This document shows positions 8,737 to 17,522 of a DNA stretch of 64,000 nucleotides, in pieces; the first letter of the stretch is position 1; every line of letters starts with the position of its first letter. The stretch is taken from contig CAWFAP010000006.1 of NCBI GenBank assembly GCA_963813975.1, positions 2,170,001-2,234,000 on the forward strand, written 5' to 3'. The notes under the pieces were generated by a model that had not been told where the DNA came from, searched no databases, and worked only from the letters and a program-made list of their open reading frames with translations. The position numbers and the translations under genes are program-made. The stretch is from RYN-230 sp963813975. GTDB lineage: Bacteria; Actinomycetota; Actinomycetes; Streptosporangiales; Streptosporangiaceae.

Positions 8737-11133
8737 GTGCAAACGTTCTCGCATGTCGTCGATCTGGCGGCCAGCGGCGCTGGCCAGCCCAGCGAGGATG
8801 ATGTGCTGGCCGCGCTCGCCCCGCGGTTCACGCTGGGCCCCGCCGGCCGGCCCCGGACCGTGCGCCGCACCTGGCTGGACACGTTCGACTGGCGGCTGCA
8901 CCGCGCCGGGCTCACGCTGGAGTACCTGACCGGGTCGCGGCTCGCGGAGCTGGTGCTCTCCACGGCCGCCGGGGACCTGGTCAGCCAGCCCGCAGCCCGG
9001 CTGACCTGGCCGGCCCTGGCCGAGGACCTGCCGTCTGGCCCCGTCACCGCGGTGATCGCCCCGCTGGCCGGGATCCGGGCGCTGCTGCCCGCCGCCCGGG
9101 CCACCAGCGCCATCCAGGACCTCCGGGTGCTCAACGCGGATACCAAGACGGTCGCCTGGATCAGGGCAGACCGGACCGCGGTGAGTCACCCGGCGGCGGC
9201 CCAGCTGCCGGCCCGGCTCCAGGTCACCGCGGTCCGCGGCTACCAGCTGCAGGCCCAGCGGATCGGGGAGGAGCTGGCTGCCGCGGCCGGGCTCAATGGC
9301 CACCCGGGCCGCCCGCTCGACGCTGCCCTGGCGGCCGCGGGCCAGCACGCTGAGGCATACAGCAACAAGATCAGCGTCCAGCTCGGCCCCGAGATGGCCG
9401 CCCGGGCCGCCCTCCGGGCCGTACTGCTGCAGCTGCTGGACACCCTGGAGGCCAACGTGCCCGGCACCATCCGGGACATCGACACCGAGTTCCTGCACGA
9501 CCTGCGGGTCGCGGTCCGGCGGACCCGGTCCGCGCTCAAGCTCGCCGGTGAGGCGCTGCCCGCCAGCCTCACGGCCCGGTTCCGCGCCGAGTTCAAGTGG
9601 CTGGGCGACCTGACCACGCCCACCCGGGATCTCGACGTTTACCTGCTCAACTACGACGAGATGGCCGACGCCCTGGTGTCCGCCACCCCGGCCGAGCTCG
9701 AGCCCTTCCACGCGCACCTGGCCCGGCGCCGGGTCATCGAGCAGCGCTCACTGACGCGCGGGCTGCGGTCCGCCCGCTTCTCGAGGCTGACCCGCGAATG
9801 GCGTGCCGCGCTCACCGGCCTCACCGTGCCCCGGGCGGGCGAGCGGGCCGCGGACCTGGCCACCGGGCGGCTGCGCCGGGCGCACCGGCGGGTGCTCCGC
9901 CAGGGCCGGGCGATCAGCGCGGACTCCCCCGCGGAGCAACTCCACGACTTGCGGAAGCGGTGCAAGGAACTGCGCTACCTGCTGGAAATTTTCGCCTCGC
10001 TGTTCGACCCGCAGTCGTACCAGCGCGCCCTGAAGGACCTGAAGGGCTTGCAGGATTGCCTCGGCGAGTTCCAGGATCGCCAGGTGCAGCAGGAAGAGCT
10101 ACGGGAGTTTGCCGGCCAGATGATGGCCGGCCGGGAGGTCCCGGCCACCGCCCTGCTCGCCATGGGTGAACTAGCCGGGGGGATCGGCCGCGCCCAGCGA
10201 CGCGCCCGTGACGAGTTCGCCGGGCGCTTCGGCGAATTCGCCAGCCCGGCCAGCGACCGCCGGTTCGAGGGGCTGACCAGCATGGCCGGGATGTCCGGAG
10301 GCAAGTCGGGGGGCGGCCGGCGCCAGCGCCGGGAGACCCGCAGGCAGAACCGGGAAGCCCGGAAACGGACGGTCGGGGGATGCGGGCGCGTGAAGATACT
10401 GGCCACTTACAACATCAAGGGCGGGGTCGGGAAGACGTCCTCCGCCGTCAACCTCAGCTACCTGGCCGCCCAGGATGGGCTGCGGGTGCTGCTCTGGGAC
10501 CTGGACCCGCAGGCGGCCGCCAGCTACCTGTTCCGGATCCGGCCCCGGATCAAGGGCGGCGGCAAAGCACTGATCAAGGGCAGCCGGGAGATCGACGACT
10601 CGATCAAGGGCACCGATTTCGCGGACCTCGACCTGCTCCCCGCCGACTTCACCTACCGGAACCTGGACCTCGTCCTCGGGGCCACGAAGAAGCCGACCCG
10701 GCGGATCGCCCGGCTCCTGGCCCCGCTCAGCGACCAGTACGACGTGATCTTCCTCGACTGCCCGCCCGGCATCTCGCTGCTGTCGGAGAGCGTCCTCCAG
10801 GCGGCCGACAGCCTGCTGGTCCCGCTCATCCCGACGGTCTTGTCGCTGCGCACCCTGGACCAGCTCACCGACTTCATCGGTGGCTTCGATGGGCAGCGGC
10901 CCGCAGTGCTCGCATTCTTCTCCATGATCGACGCGCGCAAGCGCCTGCATCGTGAGATAGCCGAGCGGTTGCCGGCCGAGCGTGACGACGTGGCATCGGC
11001 CACCATCCCCGCACTGTCGCAGATCGAGCGGATGTCCGTGGAGCGCGCCCCGGTCGCGGCGTTCGCGCCGCACAGCCGGGCCGCCCAGTCCTACCAGGCG
11101 TTGTGGACAGAAGTCCGGGCCCGCGCGCTCTGA
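8737..11133 (+). CDS. CYTH-like / CHAD / ParA-type ATPase fusion protein
   Basis: One uninterrupted frame of 798 codons with three parts. Residues ~1-200 resemble a degenerate CYTH (triphosphate tunnel) domain (TWLDTFDWRLHRAGLTLEYL) without the ExExK motif. Residues ~215-505 are a CHAD domain, a His/Arg-rich helical fold that binds polyphosphate, with HDLRVAVRRTRSALK near 254 and LHDLRKRCKELRYLL near 402. After a very basic linker (RRQRRETRRQNREARKR) residues 552-798 form a complete ParA/MinD-type ATPase with KGGVGKTS near 560, DLDPQAAA and a Walker B strand IFLDCPPG. The GTG start has GAGG six bases upstream. A GTG at 10390 begins the ParA part, so a free ATPase could also be made. If the five-G run at 10375-10379 had four G, CHAD would stop with TGA overlapping that GTG, giving two coupled genes. 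Confidence 0.85.
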   Translation: MQTFSHVVDLAASGAGQPSEDDVLAALAPRFTLGPAGRPRTVRRTWLDTFDWRLHRAGLTLEYLTGSRLAELVLSTAAGDLVSQPAARLTWPALAEDLPSGPVTAVIAPLAGIRALLPAARATSAIQDLRVLNADTKTVAWIRADRTAVSHPAAAQLPARLQVTAVRGYQLQAQRIGEELAAAAGLNGHPGRPLDAALAAAGQHAEAYSNKISVQLGPEMAARAALRAVLLQLLDTLEANVPGTIRDIDTEFLHDLRVAVRRTRSALKLAGEALPASLTARFRAEFKWLGDLTTPTRDLDVYLLNYDEMADALVSATPAELEPFHAHLARRRVIEQRSLTRGLRSARFSRLTREWRAALTGLTVPRAGERAADLATGRLRRAHRRVLRQGRAISADSPAEQLHDLRKRCKELRYLLEIFASLFDPQSYQRALKDLKGLQDCLGEFQDRQVQQEELREFAGQMMAGREVPATALLAMGELAGGIGRAQRRARDEFAGRFGEFASPASDRRFEGLTSMAGMSGGKSGGGRRQRRETRRQNREARKRTVGGCGRVKILATYNIKGGVGKTSSAVNLSYLAAQDGLRVLLWDLDPQAAASYLFRIRPRIKGGGKALIKGSREIDDSIKGTDFADLDLLPADFTYRNLDLVLGATKKPTRRIARLLAPLSDQYDVIFLDCPPGISLLSESVLQAADSLLVPLIPTVLSLRTLDQLTDFIGGFDGQRPAVLAFFSMIDARKRLHREIAERLPAERDDVASATIPALSQIERMSVERAPVAAFAPHSRAAQSYQALWTEVRARAL

Positions 11134-11419
11134 GGACCAGCCCGGCCAGGTCCCCGGGCCCAGGCACCCCGCGCCAGCCCAGACATGCCGCCGCTCCGCC
11201 CCCGGACGCCCCACGACCTGCCGAGTCACACCCGCGACCGCATCAGTGACCCCCCGTGCCTGGCCCGGACACTCCTGTGGCCGGAGATATACGGGCACCT
11301 CACGTGCAGGATCACGGAGAGTTACTTTCGGTAAGTTTGTGGCCCAATGCTGGCCCGCGCCGCCCTCGCGCGGAGCATGCTATTAATTTGGAGCCGCATC
11401 CGGGCCAAAGGGGGGACAC

Positions 11420-11923
11420 ATGAGCCAACGCCTAATCCGGCTGGAAATGCCTGTCTTCCCGGACCGGCGGATGTTCCGGGTGCACGACTCGACCGTAGAC
11501 CCGGATGCCCCCGGCGGCCCGCTCGCTCCCGTGGGCACCCTGGTGAGCGTGAACCGGGAGCAAATGTGGGTGGGCAGCATGCAGGAGCACATCGGCGTCC
11601 GGCTCACGCTCGAGGAGTGGGACACGGCGCCCCCGGCGTTCGGTGACGCCTGGGAGGACGAGGCTAAGGGCACGCTGTACCTGCGGGGCCGGGTCAGCGT
11701 GGATATGGGGTCGGCGGGCCGCGCGGTGGACGGCCTGACCCTGGCCGGCGGCGTTGGCGACTACGTGGTCCGCGTCTACGCACGCAACCGGCGCGAGGTC
11801 ATGCGGCTGTACGAGGACATGTTCGACCGCGGGGTTGACCCGCTGAGCGACGAGTTCCAGCAGGCCAGGAAGAACCTCGAAGGGCTGGAGCAGTACCTGC
11901 TGCAGTTCTGGCGCGAGAACTGA
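11420..11923 (+). CDS. Hypothetical protein (167 aa)
   Basis: The family is not recognised. A soluble, acidic protein with a mixed beta-strand N-terminal half (RLIRLEMPVFPDRRMFRVHDSTVDPD, TLVSVNREQMWVGSMQEHIGVRLTLEEWD). The middle suggests a small beta sandwich (YLRGRVSVDMG, GVGDYVVRVYARNR). The C-terminus is helical (EVMRLYEDMFDRG, EFQQARKNLEGLEQYLLQFW). There is no membrane segment or signal peptide. The ATG has a strong Shine-Dalgarno (AAAGGGGGG) about 5 bases upstream. A TATTAA hexamer at about 11380 is a plausible -10. The acidic, single-domain character resembles immunity-type or accessory proteins, but nothing nearby supports such a role. Confidence 0.7.
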   Translation: MSQRLIRLEMPVFPDRRMFRVHDSTVDPDAPGGPLAPVGTLVSVNREQMWVGSMQEHIGVRLTLEEWDTAPPAFGDAWEDEAKGTLYLRGRVSVDMGSAGRAVDGLTLAGGVGDYVVRVYARNRREVMRLYEDMFDRGVDPLSDEFQQARKNLEGLEQYLLQFWREN

Positions 11924-12032
11924 CGGCCGCCGGGTAGCGCCGGGGCGGTCCCGCCCCGGTCCGGCTCCAGCCAGGTCAGCCTCCCCGCCGGCTCCGGGCA
12001 GGCAGCCGGCCTGCCGCCGGTGCCGGGCTGGC

Positions 12033-12503
12033 CTACTGGGCGGGCGTGCCGCGCGCTTGCTGATGCGCGACGGCCGGGCTGGCCGAGGCGCCCGCGTGCG
12101 TGCTGGGCGCCAGGCCGGCCGCCGCGGTCGCGGAGGCTGCGGTGCCGAGGGCGGGGCTGGCCGGTGCCGCGCTGGCCGGCGCGGCGCTGGTCGGCGCGGA
12201 CGAGTGGCTCCGGTGCGACGGCGCGGTCATGACCGCCTGGGCGGGGGACGAACTGGCTTTGCCGCCCGCATGCCGGTCCGCCGCGGTCCGGAACGGGACC
12301 AGGACGTAAACCAGCACCGACACCATCGCCACGACTACCAGGGTCATCAGCGAGGCGACCAGCCGCAGCCGGCGCATGCGCAGGGTCGCGATCCGGCGGG
12401 GCGCACCGAACGACGACATCCTCGTGGCGAGCGCCGGGTCGGCGCTGGCGAGGCCGCGCTCAATCTCATCCAGGATGCGCTGCTCATCCATGGATAGCGC
12501 CAT
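12033..12503 (-). CDS. DUF3040 domain-containing membrane protein
   Basis: A 156-residue protein with the actinobacterial DUF3040 pattern: MALSMDEQRILDEIERGLASADPALATRM at the N-terminus, a basic segment, then a membrane helix (LVASLMTLVVVAMVSVLVYVLVPF, residues ~44-67). The C-terminal 85 residues are a Ser/Ala/Pro-rich low-complexity tail; many relatives have two membrane helices, so this one carries one helix plus a tail. The function of DUF3040 is unknown. The ATG at 12503 was chosen because GGAGGT lies 7 bases upstream; longer in-frame extensions run through the radical SAM gene and are not credible. Divergent from the radical SAM gene. Confidence 0.82.
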   Translation of the reverse strand: MALSMDEQRILDEIERGLASADPALATRMSSFGAPRRIATLRMRRLRLVASLMTLVVVAMVSVLVYVLVPFRTAADRHAGGKASSSPAQAVMTAPSHRSHSSAPTSAAPASAAPASPALGTAASATAAAGLAPSTHAGASASPAVAHQQARGTPAQ

Positions 12504-12623
12504 AAGGGCTACCTCCACCCCGCCGGGACGGTGGGAACTTGTTCTTACTATCCCCCACCGCAAGATCGTTAGCCGCAGTTCCCGGTGCTGTAACGGCTTT
12601 TGCGCACTAGGGGGCCGTGCTCG

Positions 12624-12644
12624 GCGGGGGCGCCGGGCCCCCGC
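12624..12644. repeat. GC-rich inverted repeat between divergent genes
   Basis: GCGGGGGC-GCCGG-GCCCCCGC, a perfect 8-base stem with a 5-base loop, in the divergent DUF3040/radical SAM intergenic region. It lies upstream of both predicted transcript starts, so it is not an obvious terminator of either gene. Confidence 0.6.
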
Positions 12645-12707
12645 TTCCCGTCCCCCGCAGCCGACGGCAATCGAAGAGATGATCGAGGGCGTTTGCCACT
12701 GTCGAAC

Positions 12708-12713
12708 TAAAAT
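12708..12713 (+). promoter_or_regulatory. -10 hexamer for a leaderless radical SAM transcript
   Basis: TAAAAT, the most AT-rich hexamer of the intergenic region, ends 7 bases before the GTG at 12720. Transcript start and start codon would coincide. Confidence 0.5.
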
Positions 12714-12719
12714 TCTAGA

Positions 12720-13835
12720 GTGGCACGCATGCGATGGAACGAGCTGCGGATTCAGCCGGACACCCTCGGCGGCCCGGACGTCCCTGGCGGTCCCGGCGCC
12801 CCGGACGGCCCAGGCGCTCCCGGCGGCCGCCCGGGCCCGGCCACGGCCGCGCCCGCACTGTTCGAACGCGGCGCCATCACCCGGGCGTTCGACACCCCGG
12901 GCTTCCGCGGCATGACGTTCTTCGAGGTGCACGCCCGCAGCGTGATCAACCGGGTCCCCGACTCGTCCCGCGTCCCGTTCCGCTGGACTATTAATCCCTA
13001 TCGGGGATGTAGCCATGCGTGCGTCTACTGCTTCGCGCGCAACACGCACACCTACCTGGACCTGGACGCCGGGCATGACTTCGACTCCAAGATCGTGGTC
13101 AAGGTCAACGCCCCGGCTCTGGTCCGCAAGGAGCTCAACTCGCGCACGTGGCCGGGCGAGCACATCGCCATGGGCACCAACGTGGACGTCTACCAGCGGG
13201 CCGAGGGCAAGTACCAGCTGATGCCCGGGATCCTGCAGGCGCTGCTGGACGCCCGCAACCCGTACTCCATCCTGACCAAGGGCACGCTGATCCTCCGCGA
13301 CCTCGACCTGCTGCTCGCGTCCGCGGAGGTCACCGACGTGGGGCTCAGCGTGTCGGTGGGCTGCGCAGACGAGGATCTGTGGCGGGTGCTGGAATCGGGC
13401 ACGCCCAGCCCGCGGCGCCGGCTGGGCGTCTGCGCCACGCTCAGCGAGCACGGGCTGGGCTGCGGCGTGCTGATGGGCCCGGTCGTGCCGTTCCTCTCCG
13501 ACTCCCCCGCCCAGCTGGAGTCCACCGTCCGGCAGATCGCCGAGGCCGGGGCCACCCACGTCAGCCCGATCGTGCTGCACCTGCGGCCCGGGGCCCGGGA
13601 GTGGTTCCTGGCCTGGCTGGGTGAGCATCACCCGGACCTGGTCCCCCGCTACCGGGGGCTGTACGGTTCGCGGGCCTACGCGCCCAAGGACTACCAGCAG
13701 CGGATCGCCGAGCAAGTCCGCGAGCTCGCGGCGCGCTACCACGTGGGCCGCGGCAGCCCGCCGCCGAGCCGGCGCCGCGCGGCCCAGCCCGTGGCTCCCG
13801 CCCAGCCCGCACAGGAACAGCTCACCCTGCTCTGA
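12720..13835 (+). CDS. Rv2578c-family radical SAM protein
   Basis: A 371-residue radical SAM protein. The 4Fe-4S binding motif is CSHACVYC (Cys97, Cys101, Cys104), inside WTINPYRGCSHACVYCFARNTHTYLDLDAGHDFD, which matches the mycobacterial Rv2578c family and the wider SplB-like group. Residues ~15-45 are a Gly/Pro-rich insertion. SAM-barrel segments NPYSILTKGTLILRDLDLL and GVCATLSEHGLGCGVLMGPVVPFLSD follow. The reaction is unknown for the family. The gene is probably leaderless (TAAAAT at 12708); an ATG at 12729 is an alternative start. Confidence 0.88.
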   Translation: MARMRWNELRIQPDTLGGPDVPGGPGAPDGPGAPGGRPGPATAAPALFERGAITRAFDTPGFRGMTFFEVHARSVINRVPDSSRVPFRWTINPYRGCSHACVYCFARNTHTYLDLDAGHDFDSKIVVKVNAPALVRKELNSRTWPGEHIAMGTNVDVYQRAEGKYQLMPGILQALLDARNPYSILTKGTLILRDLDLLLASAEVTDVGLSVSVGCADEDLWRVLESGTPSPRRRLGVCATLSEHGLGCGVLMGPVVPFLSDSPAQLESTVRQIAEAGATHVSPIVLHLRPGAREWFLAWLGEHHPDLVPRYRGLYGSRAYAPKDYQQRIAEQVRELAARYHVGRGSPPPSRRRAAQPVAPAQPAQEQLTLL

Positions 13836-13932
13836 CCAGCACGAAGGGCCGTCCCGGGACCGCTTCGCAGGCCTGAGCGCCGGCACCCGCCGGCCCAGGC
13901 GGGGCGCACCGCAGGGTCGACTCGGGAGCCGA

Positions 13933-13963
13933 CTCTGACGTTGACGTCAAGGCTCGGTATGAT
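13933..13963 (+). promoter_or_regulatory. Promoter of the MFS exporter with a dyad over its spacer
   Basis: TATGAT at 13958-13963 is a good -10. CTGACG at 13935-13940 is a possible -35 (17-base spacer). An imperfect dyad CTCTGACGTT/GACGTCAAGG covers 13933-13952 (7 of 10 positions paired) and contains the perfect palindrome TTGACGTCAA (13941-13950). A dyad between -35 and -10 is typical of MerR-controlled promoters, and a MerR gene directly follows the exporter. Confidence 0.45.
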
Positions 13964-14064
13964 GGCTGAGGTACCCGGGGACTCACCCGTAATTCAGGGA
14001 CTTCACCCCGGCGACCCCGCACCCAGCAGACGTTGGCTCACCACCCCTTCAGCAAGGAGATTTA

Positions 14065-15963
14065 ATGCCGGTGGCAGGACAAGCGCAGGCCGCGCCCTCA
14101 GCCGCAGACGAGCGGGGCGTCCACTACAAGTGGATCGCGCTGTCGAACACCACGCTCGGAATCTTGATGGTCACGATCAACCAGTCGATCTTGTTGATCT
14201 CACTGCCGGACCTGTTCCGGGGCATCAAGCTCAACCCGCTCGTCCCCTCGAACACCTCGTACTTCCTCTGGGTGTTCATGGGGTTCCTGCTGGTCACCGC
14301 GGTACTGGTGGTCAGCTTCGGCCGGATCGGCGATATCTACGGCCGGGTCAAGATGTACAACCTCGGCTTTGCCATATTCACGCTGTTCTCAATCCTGCTG
14401 TCGGTGACCTGGCTGACCGGAGTACCCGGCGCGTTGTGGATCATCATCATGCGGGTCTTCCAGGGCGTCGGCGGCGCGTTCCTGTTCGCCAACTCGACCG
14501 CGATCCTGACCGACGCGTTCCCGCAGAACGAGCGGGGCAAGGCGATGGGGATCAACGGCATCGCCGCGGTGAGCGGCTCATTCCTCGGCCTGCTGCTGGG
14601 CGGCGTGCTCGCCCCGATCGAGTGGCACCTGGTCTTCCTGGTCTCGGTGCCCTTCGGCCTGTTCGGCACGGTCTGGGCCTACCTCAAGCTCCGTGACAAC
14701 GGGATCCGCATCCCAGCCAAGATCGACTGGCTGGGCAACGCCTTGTTCGCCGTCGGCCTGATCGCGGTGCTGGTCGGGATCGTGTACTCGCTGCTCCCCT
14801 ACGGCGGGCACCCCACCGGGTGGAGTAACCCCTACGTGCTGACCGCCATCTTCGGCGGGATCGCGGTGCTGATCCTGTTCGCCTGGGTGGAGACCAAGGT
14901 GGAGCAGCCGATGTTCCGGCTGAGCCTGTTCAGGATCCGCGCGTTCACCGCCGGGAACATCGCCGGCCTGCTCGGCGCCCTCGGCCGCGGCGGTATCCAG
15001 TTCATGCTGATCATCTGGCTGCAGGGGATCTGGCTGCCGCAGCACGGCTACAGCTTCAGCCAGACACCGCTGTGGGCGGGCATCGCCATGGTCCCGCTGA
15101 CGGTCGGGTTCCTCATCGTCGGGCCGCTGGCCGGCACGCTGTCGGACCGCTTCGGGGCCCGCCTGTTCGCCACGTCCGGCCTGATCGTCTCCGGCGCCGC
15201 CTTCCTGCTCCTGGAACTGCTGCCGATCAACTTCAGCTACATCTGGTTCGCGCTGCTGATCTTCCTGTTCGCGGTGGGCATGGGCCTGTTCTTCTCACCC
15301 AACCAGGCTGCGGTCATGAACAGCCTGCCGCCGGACCAGCGCGGCGCGGGCGCCGGCATGGTCAACACGTTCCAGAACTCGGCCACCGTGCTGTCCATGG
15401 GCCTGTTCTTCACCATCGTCACCCTGGGGCTGGCCAGCCACCTGCCCTCGCACCTGTACAAGGGCCTGGTCAACGCGGGTGTCTCCCCCACGGCCGCGCA
15501 CGTGGTCGCGAACGAGCCGCCGATCGGCAGCCTGTTCTCCGCGTTCCTCGGCTACAACCCGATCAAGGAACTGCTCGGCCCGACCGGGGCCCTGCAGCAC
15601 CTGAGCCCCAGCCAGGAGGCGTACGTCACCGGACGCACGTTCTTCCCCAAGCTGATCGAGCAGCCGTTCGCCAGTGGCCTGCACCTGGCGTTCACCTTCG
15701 CCGCCATCGCGACGGCCGTGGCCATCATCGCGTCCGCCCTGCGCGGGAAGCGCTACATGCACGCGACCGAGCCGGCCGTGGATGAGCTGGCCGACGGCGC
15801 CGCGGAGATCGGCGGCATCACGGGCTTCGCCGAGCCGGTCGCGTCCTCGGACGCCGACATCCCGGTCAACGGGCACGGCAACGGGCATGGGCAGCTGGCC
15901 GCGGCCGAGCAGTCCGGGGCCGCCGGCGGGGACCGCGGTTCCGATGCCCCGGGAAGCAGCTGA
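14065..15963 (+). CDS. MFS transporter, DHA2-like (14 TM) drug exporter family
   Basis: A 632-residue inner-membrane proton antiporter of the EmrB/QacA-type DHA2 family. It begins with a cytoplasmic leader, then ALSNTTLGILMVTINQSILLISLPDLF (helix 1). The MFS loop signature is GRIGDIYGRVKMYNLGF, and helix 5 contains the antiporter motif (ISGSFLGLLLGG-like: AAVSGSFLGLLLGGVLAP). Hydrophobic segments continue to about residue 565, consistent with 14 helices. The last ~60 residues are a Gly/Asn/Asp-rich soluble tail. The ATG is preceded by AAGGAG at a good distance. Substrate unknown; the neighbouring MerR gene suggests induction by an effector, possibly the exported compound. Confidence 0.92.
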   Translation: MPVAGQAQAAPSAADERGVHYKWIALSNTTLGILMVTINQSILLISLPDLFRGIKLNPLVPSNTSYFLWVFMGFLLVTAVLVVSFGRIGDIYGRVKMYNLGFAIFTLFSILLSVTWLTGVPGALWIIIMRVFQGVGGAFLFANSTAILTDAFPQNERGKAMGINGIAAVSGSFLGLLLGGVLAPIEWHLVFLVSVPFGLFGTVWAYLKLRDNGIRIPAKIDWLGNALFAVGLIAVLVGIVYSLLPYGGHPTGWSNPYVLTAIFGGIAVLILFAWVETKVEQPMFRLSLFRIRAFTAGNIAGLLGALGRGGIQFMLIIWLQGIWLPQHGYSFSQTPLWAGIAMVPLTVGFLIVGPLAGTLSDRFGARLFATSGLIVSGAAFLLLELLPINFSYIWFALLIFLFAVGMGLFFSPNQAAVMNSLPPDQRGAGAGMVNTFQNSATVLSMGLFFTIVTLGLASHLPSHLYKGLVNAGVSPTAAHVVANEPPIGSLFSAFLGYNPIKELLGPTGALQHLSPSQEAYVTGRTFFPKLIEQPFASGLHLAFTFAAIATAVAIIASALRGKRYMHATEPAVDELADGAAEIGGITGFAEPVASSDADIPVNGHGNGHGQLAAAEQSGAAGGDRGSDAPGSS

Positions 15964-15968
15964 GCGGG

Positions 15969-16517
15969 GTGGGCCGGACGGCGCAGCGTGGCGCCGCAGC
16001 CACCGCCCCCGCCGGGCCGGGCCCGGCGGCGGGTGAGCCCCTGCTCGGCATCGGCGCCGCCGCGGCCCGGGCCGGCGTGTCCGAGCGGGCGCTGCGCTAC
16101 TACCAGCAGCTGGGCCTGCTCGTCCCGGCCTGCACCACGCCGGGCGGCCTGCGCCGGTACTCCGGGGAGGACCTGGCCCGGGTGGCCCGCATCCGCGAGC
16201 TGCAGACCCTGCTCGGCCTCAACCTGGACGAGATCGCCGTGGTGCTGCGGAACGAGGACCGGCTCGCCGAGATCCGGCTCAGCTATCACGACGAGCGGAC
16301 CAGCGATGAGGAACGCCGCAGGCTGACCGGCGAGTGCCTCATCCTCCAGGAGAGCCTGCGGGCTACCGTCGAGGCCAAGCGGGCCGCGCTGGAGGGTTTC
16401 CTGACCGACCTGGACGCCCGCATCCGGAAGTGCCGGGACCTGCTGGCCAGCTACCCGGAACCGGGAGCCCGCCCGCAGGCGGGGAATGAGCCCGCCTCAC
16501 TGGGCGGCGATCGCTAG
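15969..16517 (+). CDS. MerR-family transcriptional regulator
   Basis: A 182-residue regulator. After a 24-residue Ala/Pro-rich leader comes the MerR winged helix-turn-helix (LLGIGAAAARAGVSERALRYYQQLGLLVPACTTPGGLRRYSGEDLARVARIRELQTLLGL), then a long dimerisation helix (SDEERRRLTGECLILQESLRATVEAKRAALEGFLTDLDARI). The effector domain is short and contains one Cys (residue ~158) near the end of the helix, so metal or redox sensing is not obvious. It lies 5 bases after the MFS exporter stop, in one operon. A dyad in the exporter promoter is the natural operator candidate. Confidence 0.9.
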   Translation: MGRTAQRGAAATAPAGPGPAAGEPLLGIGAAAARAGVSERALRYYQQLGLLVPACTTPGGLRRYSGEDLARVARIRELQTLLGLNLDEIAVVLRNEDRLAEIRLSYHDERTSDEERRRLTGECLILQESLRATVEAKRAALEGFLTDLDARIRKCRDLLASYPEPGARPQAGNEPASLGGDR

Positions 16518-16564
16518 CAGCACGGGAAGGCGGGCGGCCCGGCGCGCCGGGCGGATGGCCGCGA

Positions 16565-16768
16565 TCACGCCCGCCGCGCCGGGCCGGCGACCAGCAGGAC
16601 GTACTCGGCCGCGCTGATGGCCTGCCCGTGCCGCGACGCGATCGCATACGACCCGCCGGCCTGCACGGCGGCGAGGATCACCGCGCCAAACACGTCACCG
16701 GGCGTGGCCACCGCCGTCAGTCGCCTCGCCCGCCCGGCTGCCCCTGTCATCCCGGTCATCGCCATCAC
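16565..16768 (-). pseudogene. Remnant of a sensor histidine kinase N-terminal membrane domain
   Basis: A 67-codon frame with GDVFGAVILAAVQAGGSYAIASRHGQAISAAEYVLLVAGPA, which resembles the first two membrane helices of actinobacterial two-component histidine kinases (the stretch that normally continues into ...LPLLWRRRYP). It ends abruptly in ARRA-stop with no dimerisation or ATPase domain downstream. It is therefore a truncated remnant or possibly a small membrane protein. The rest of 16518-16870 contains no other gene; it holds the leaderless promoter of the next gene on the plus strand. Confidence 0.4.
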
Positions 16769-16858
16769 GAGCGTACGGCTGGGGCGCCCCGCCGGGCATC
16801 CTCCCCCGGACTACCCCGGCATACGACAACGGGATGACCGGACGGCGGCCGCGGCCGG

Positions 16859-16864
16859 TACGGT
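16859..16864 (+). promoter_or_regulatory. -10 hexamer for a leaderless DUF6518 transcript
   Basis: TACGGT ending 7 bases before the GTG at 16871. Confidence 0.4.
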
Positions 16865-16870
16865 GCTTGC

Positions 16871-17515
16871 GTGGCAATGCCCCAGACGGTCGGCGAGCAG
16901 GCGTCACGCAGGCCGGCCAGCCCGCCGTTAGCGGCGCGGATCGCGGCGGTGATCCTGCTCGGACTGGTGGCCGGCGCGGCCACGTCCATCCTCCAGAAGT
17001 ATCTCGGCTCGCCGTGGCTGAGCCTGGTCAACTCGGCCAGCCCGTGGCTGGCCGTGATGTTCGCGGCCGGATCCCTCTGGTCCCGCCCCGCCGCTGCCGC
17101 GCTGGCCGGCACCGCGACCGGGCTGCTGGAACTGGCCGGCTACTACCTCACCGCCGCCGCGCGCGGCTACCCGGCCGGGGGCATCATGCTGTTGTGGGCG
17201 GCCTGCGCGGTGATCGGCGGCCCGCTGTCCGGCGCGGCGGGCTGGGCGTGGTGGTGCGGGCCCGCGCGGCTGAGCGGCCTGGGGACGGCGGCGCTCCCTG
17301 CTGCCTTCCTCGCCGAGGCGGCCGTGGCCTACGCCTGGCGGCTGCACTACTGGTCCAGCGCCATCCTGTTCGCCGTCGTGGGCGCGGGCGTCTTCGTGCT
17401 GGCTGGCCGGCACCGGCGGCAGTATGCGCCCGCGGCCCGCTGGCTGCCCGGCGTGTTCGCCGCCGGGGCCGCCGCCGAGCTGGTGCTGGGCCTCATCTAC
17501 AGCCAGAGCCTCTGA
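16871..17515 (+). CDS. DUF6518 family membrane protein
   Basis: A 214-residue integral membrane protein with about six hydrophobic helices: IAAVILLGLVAGAATSILQ, SLVNSASPWLAVMFAAGSL, AAALAGTATGLLELAGYYL, GGIMLLWAACAVIGGPLSG, AILFAVVGAGVFVLAG and WLPGVFAAGAAAELVLGLIY. The pattern SLVNSASPW followed by LAGYYL fits the DUF6518 family, whose function is unknown. A leaderless start is likely. The following gene starts 7 bases after its stop, so the two form an operon. Confidence 0.75.
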   Translation: MAMPQTVGEQASRRPASPPLAARIAAVILLGLVAGAATSILQKYLGSPWLSLVNSASPWLAVMFAAGSLWSRPAAAALAGTATGLLELAGYYLTAAARGYPAGGIMLLWAACAVIGGPLSGAAGWAWWCGPARLSGLGTAALPAAFLAEAAVAYAWRLHYWSSAILFAVVGAGVFVLAGRHRRQYAPAARWLPGVFAAGAAAELVLGLIYSQSL

Positions 17516-17522
17516 GCCGGCC

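Noticed and set aside
12504..13886. A long minus-strand frame extending the DUF3040 gene upstream through the radical SAM gene
   Set aside because: The translation is low-complexity and lies antisense to a well-conserved gene; the DUF3040 start at 12503 has a strong Shine-Dalgarno.
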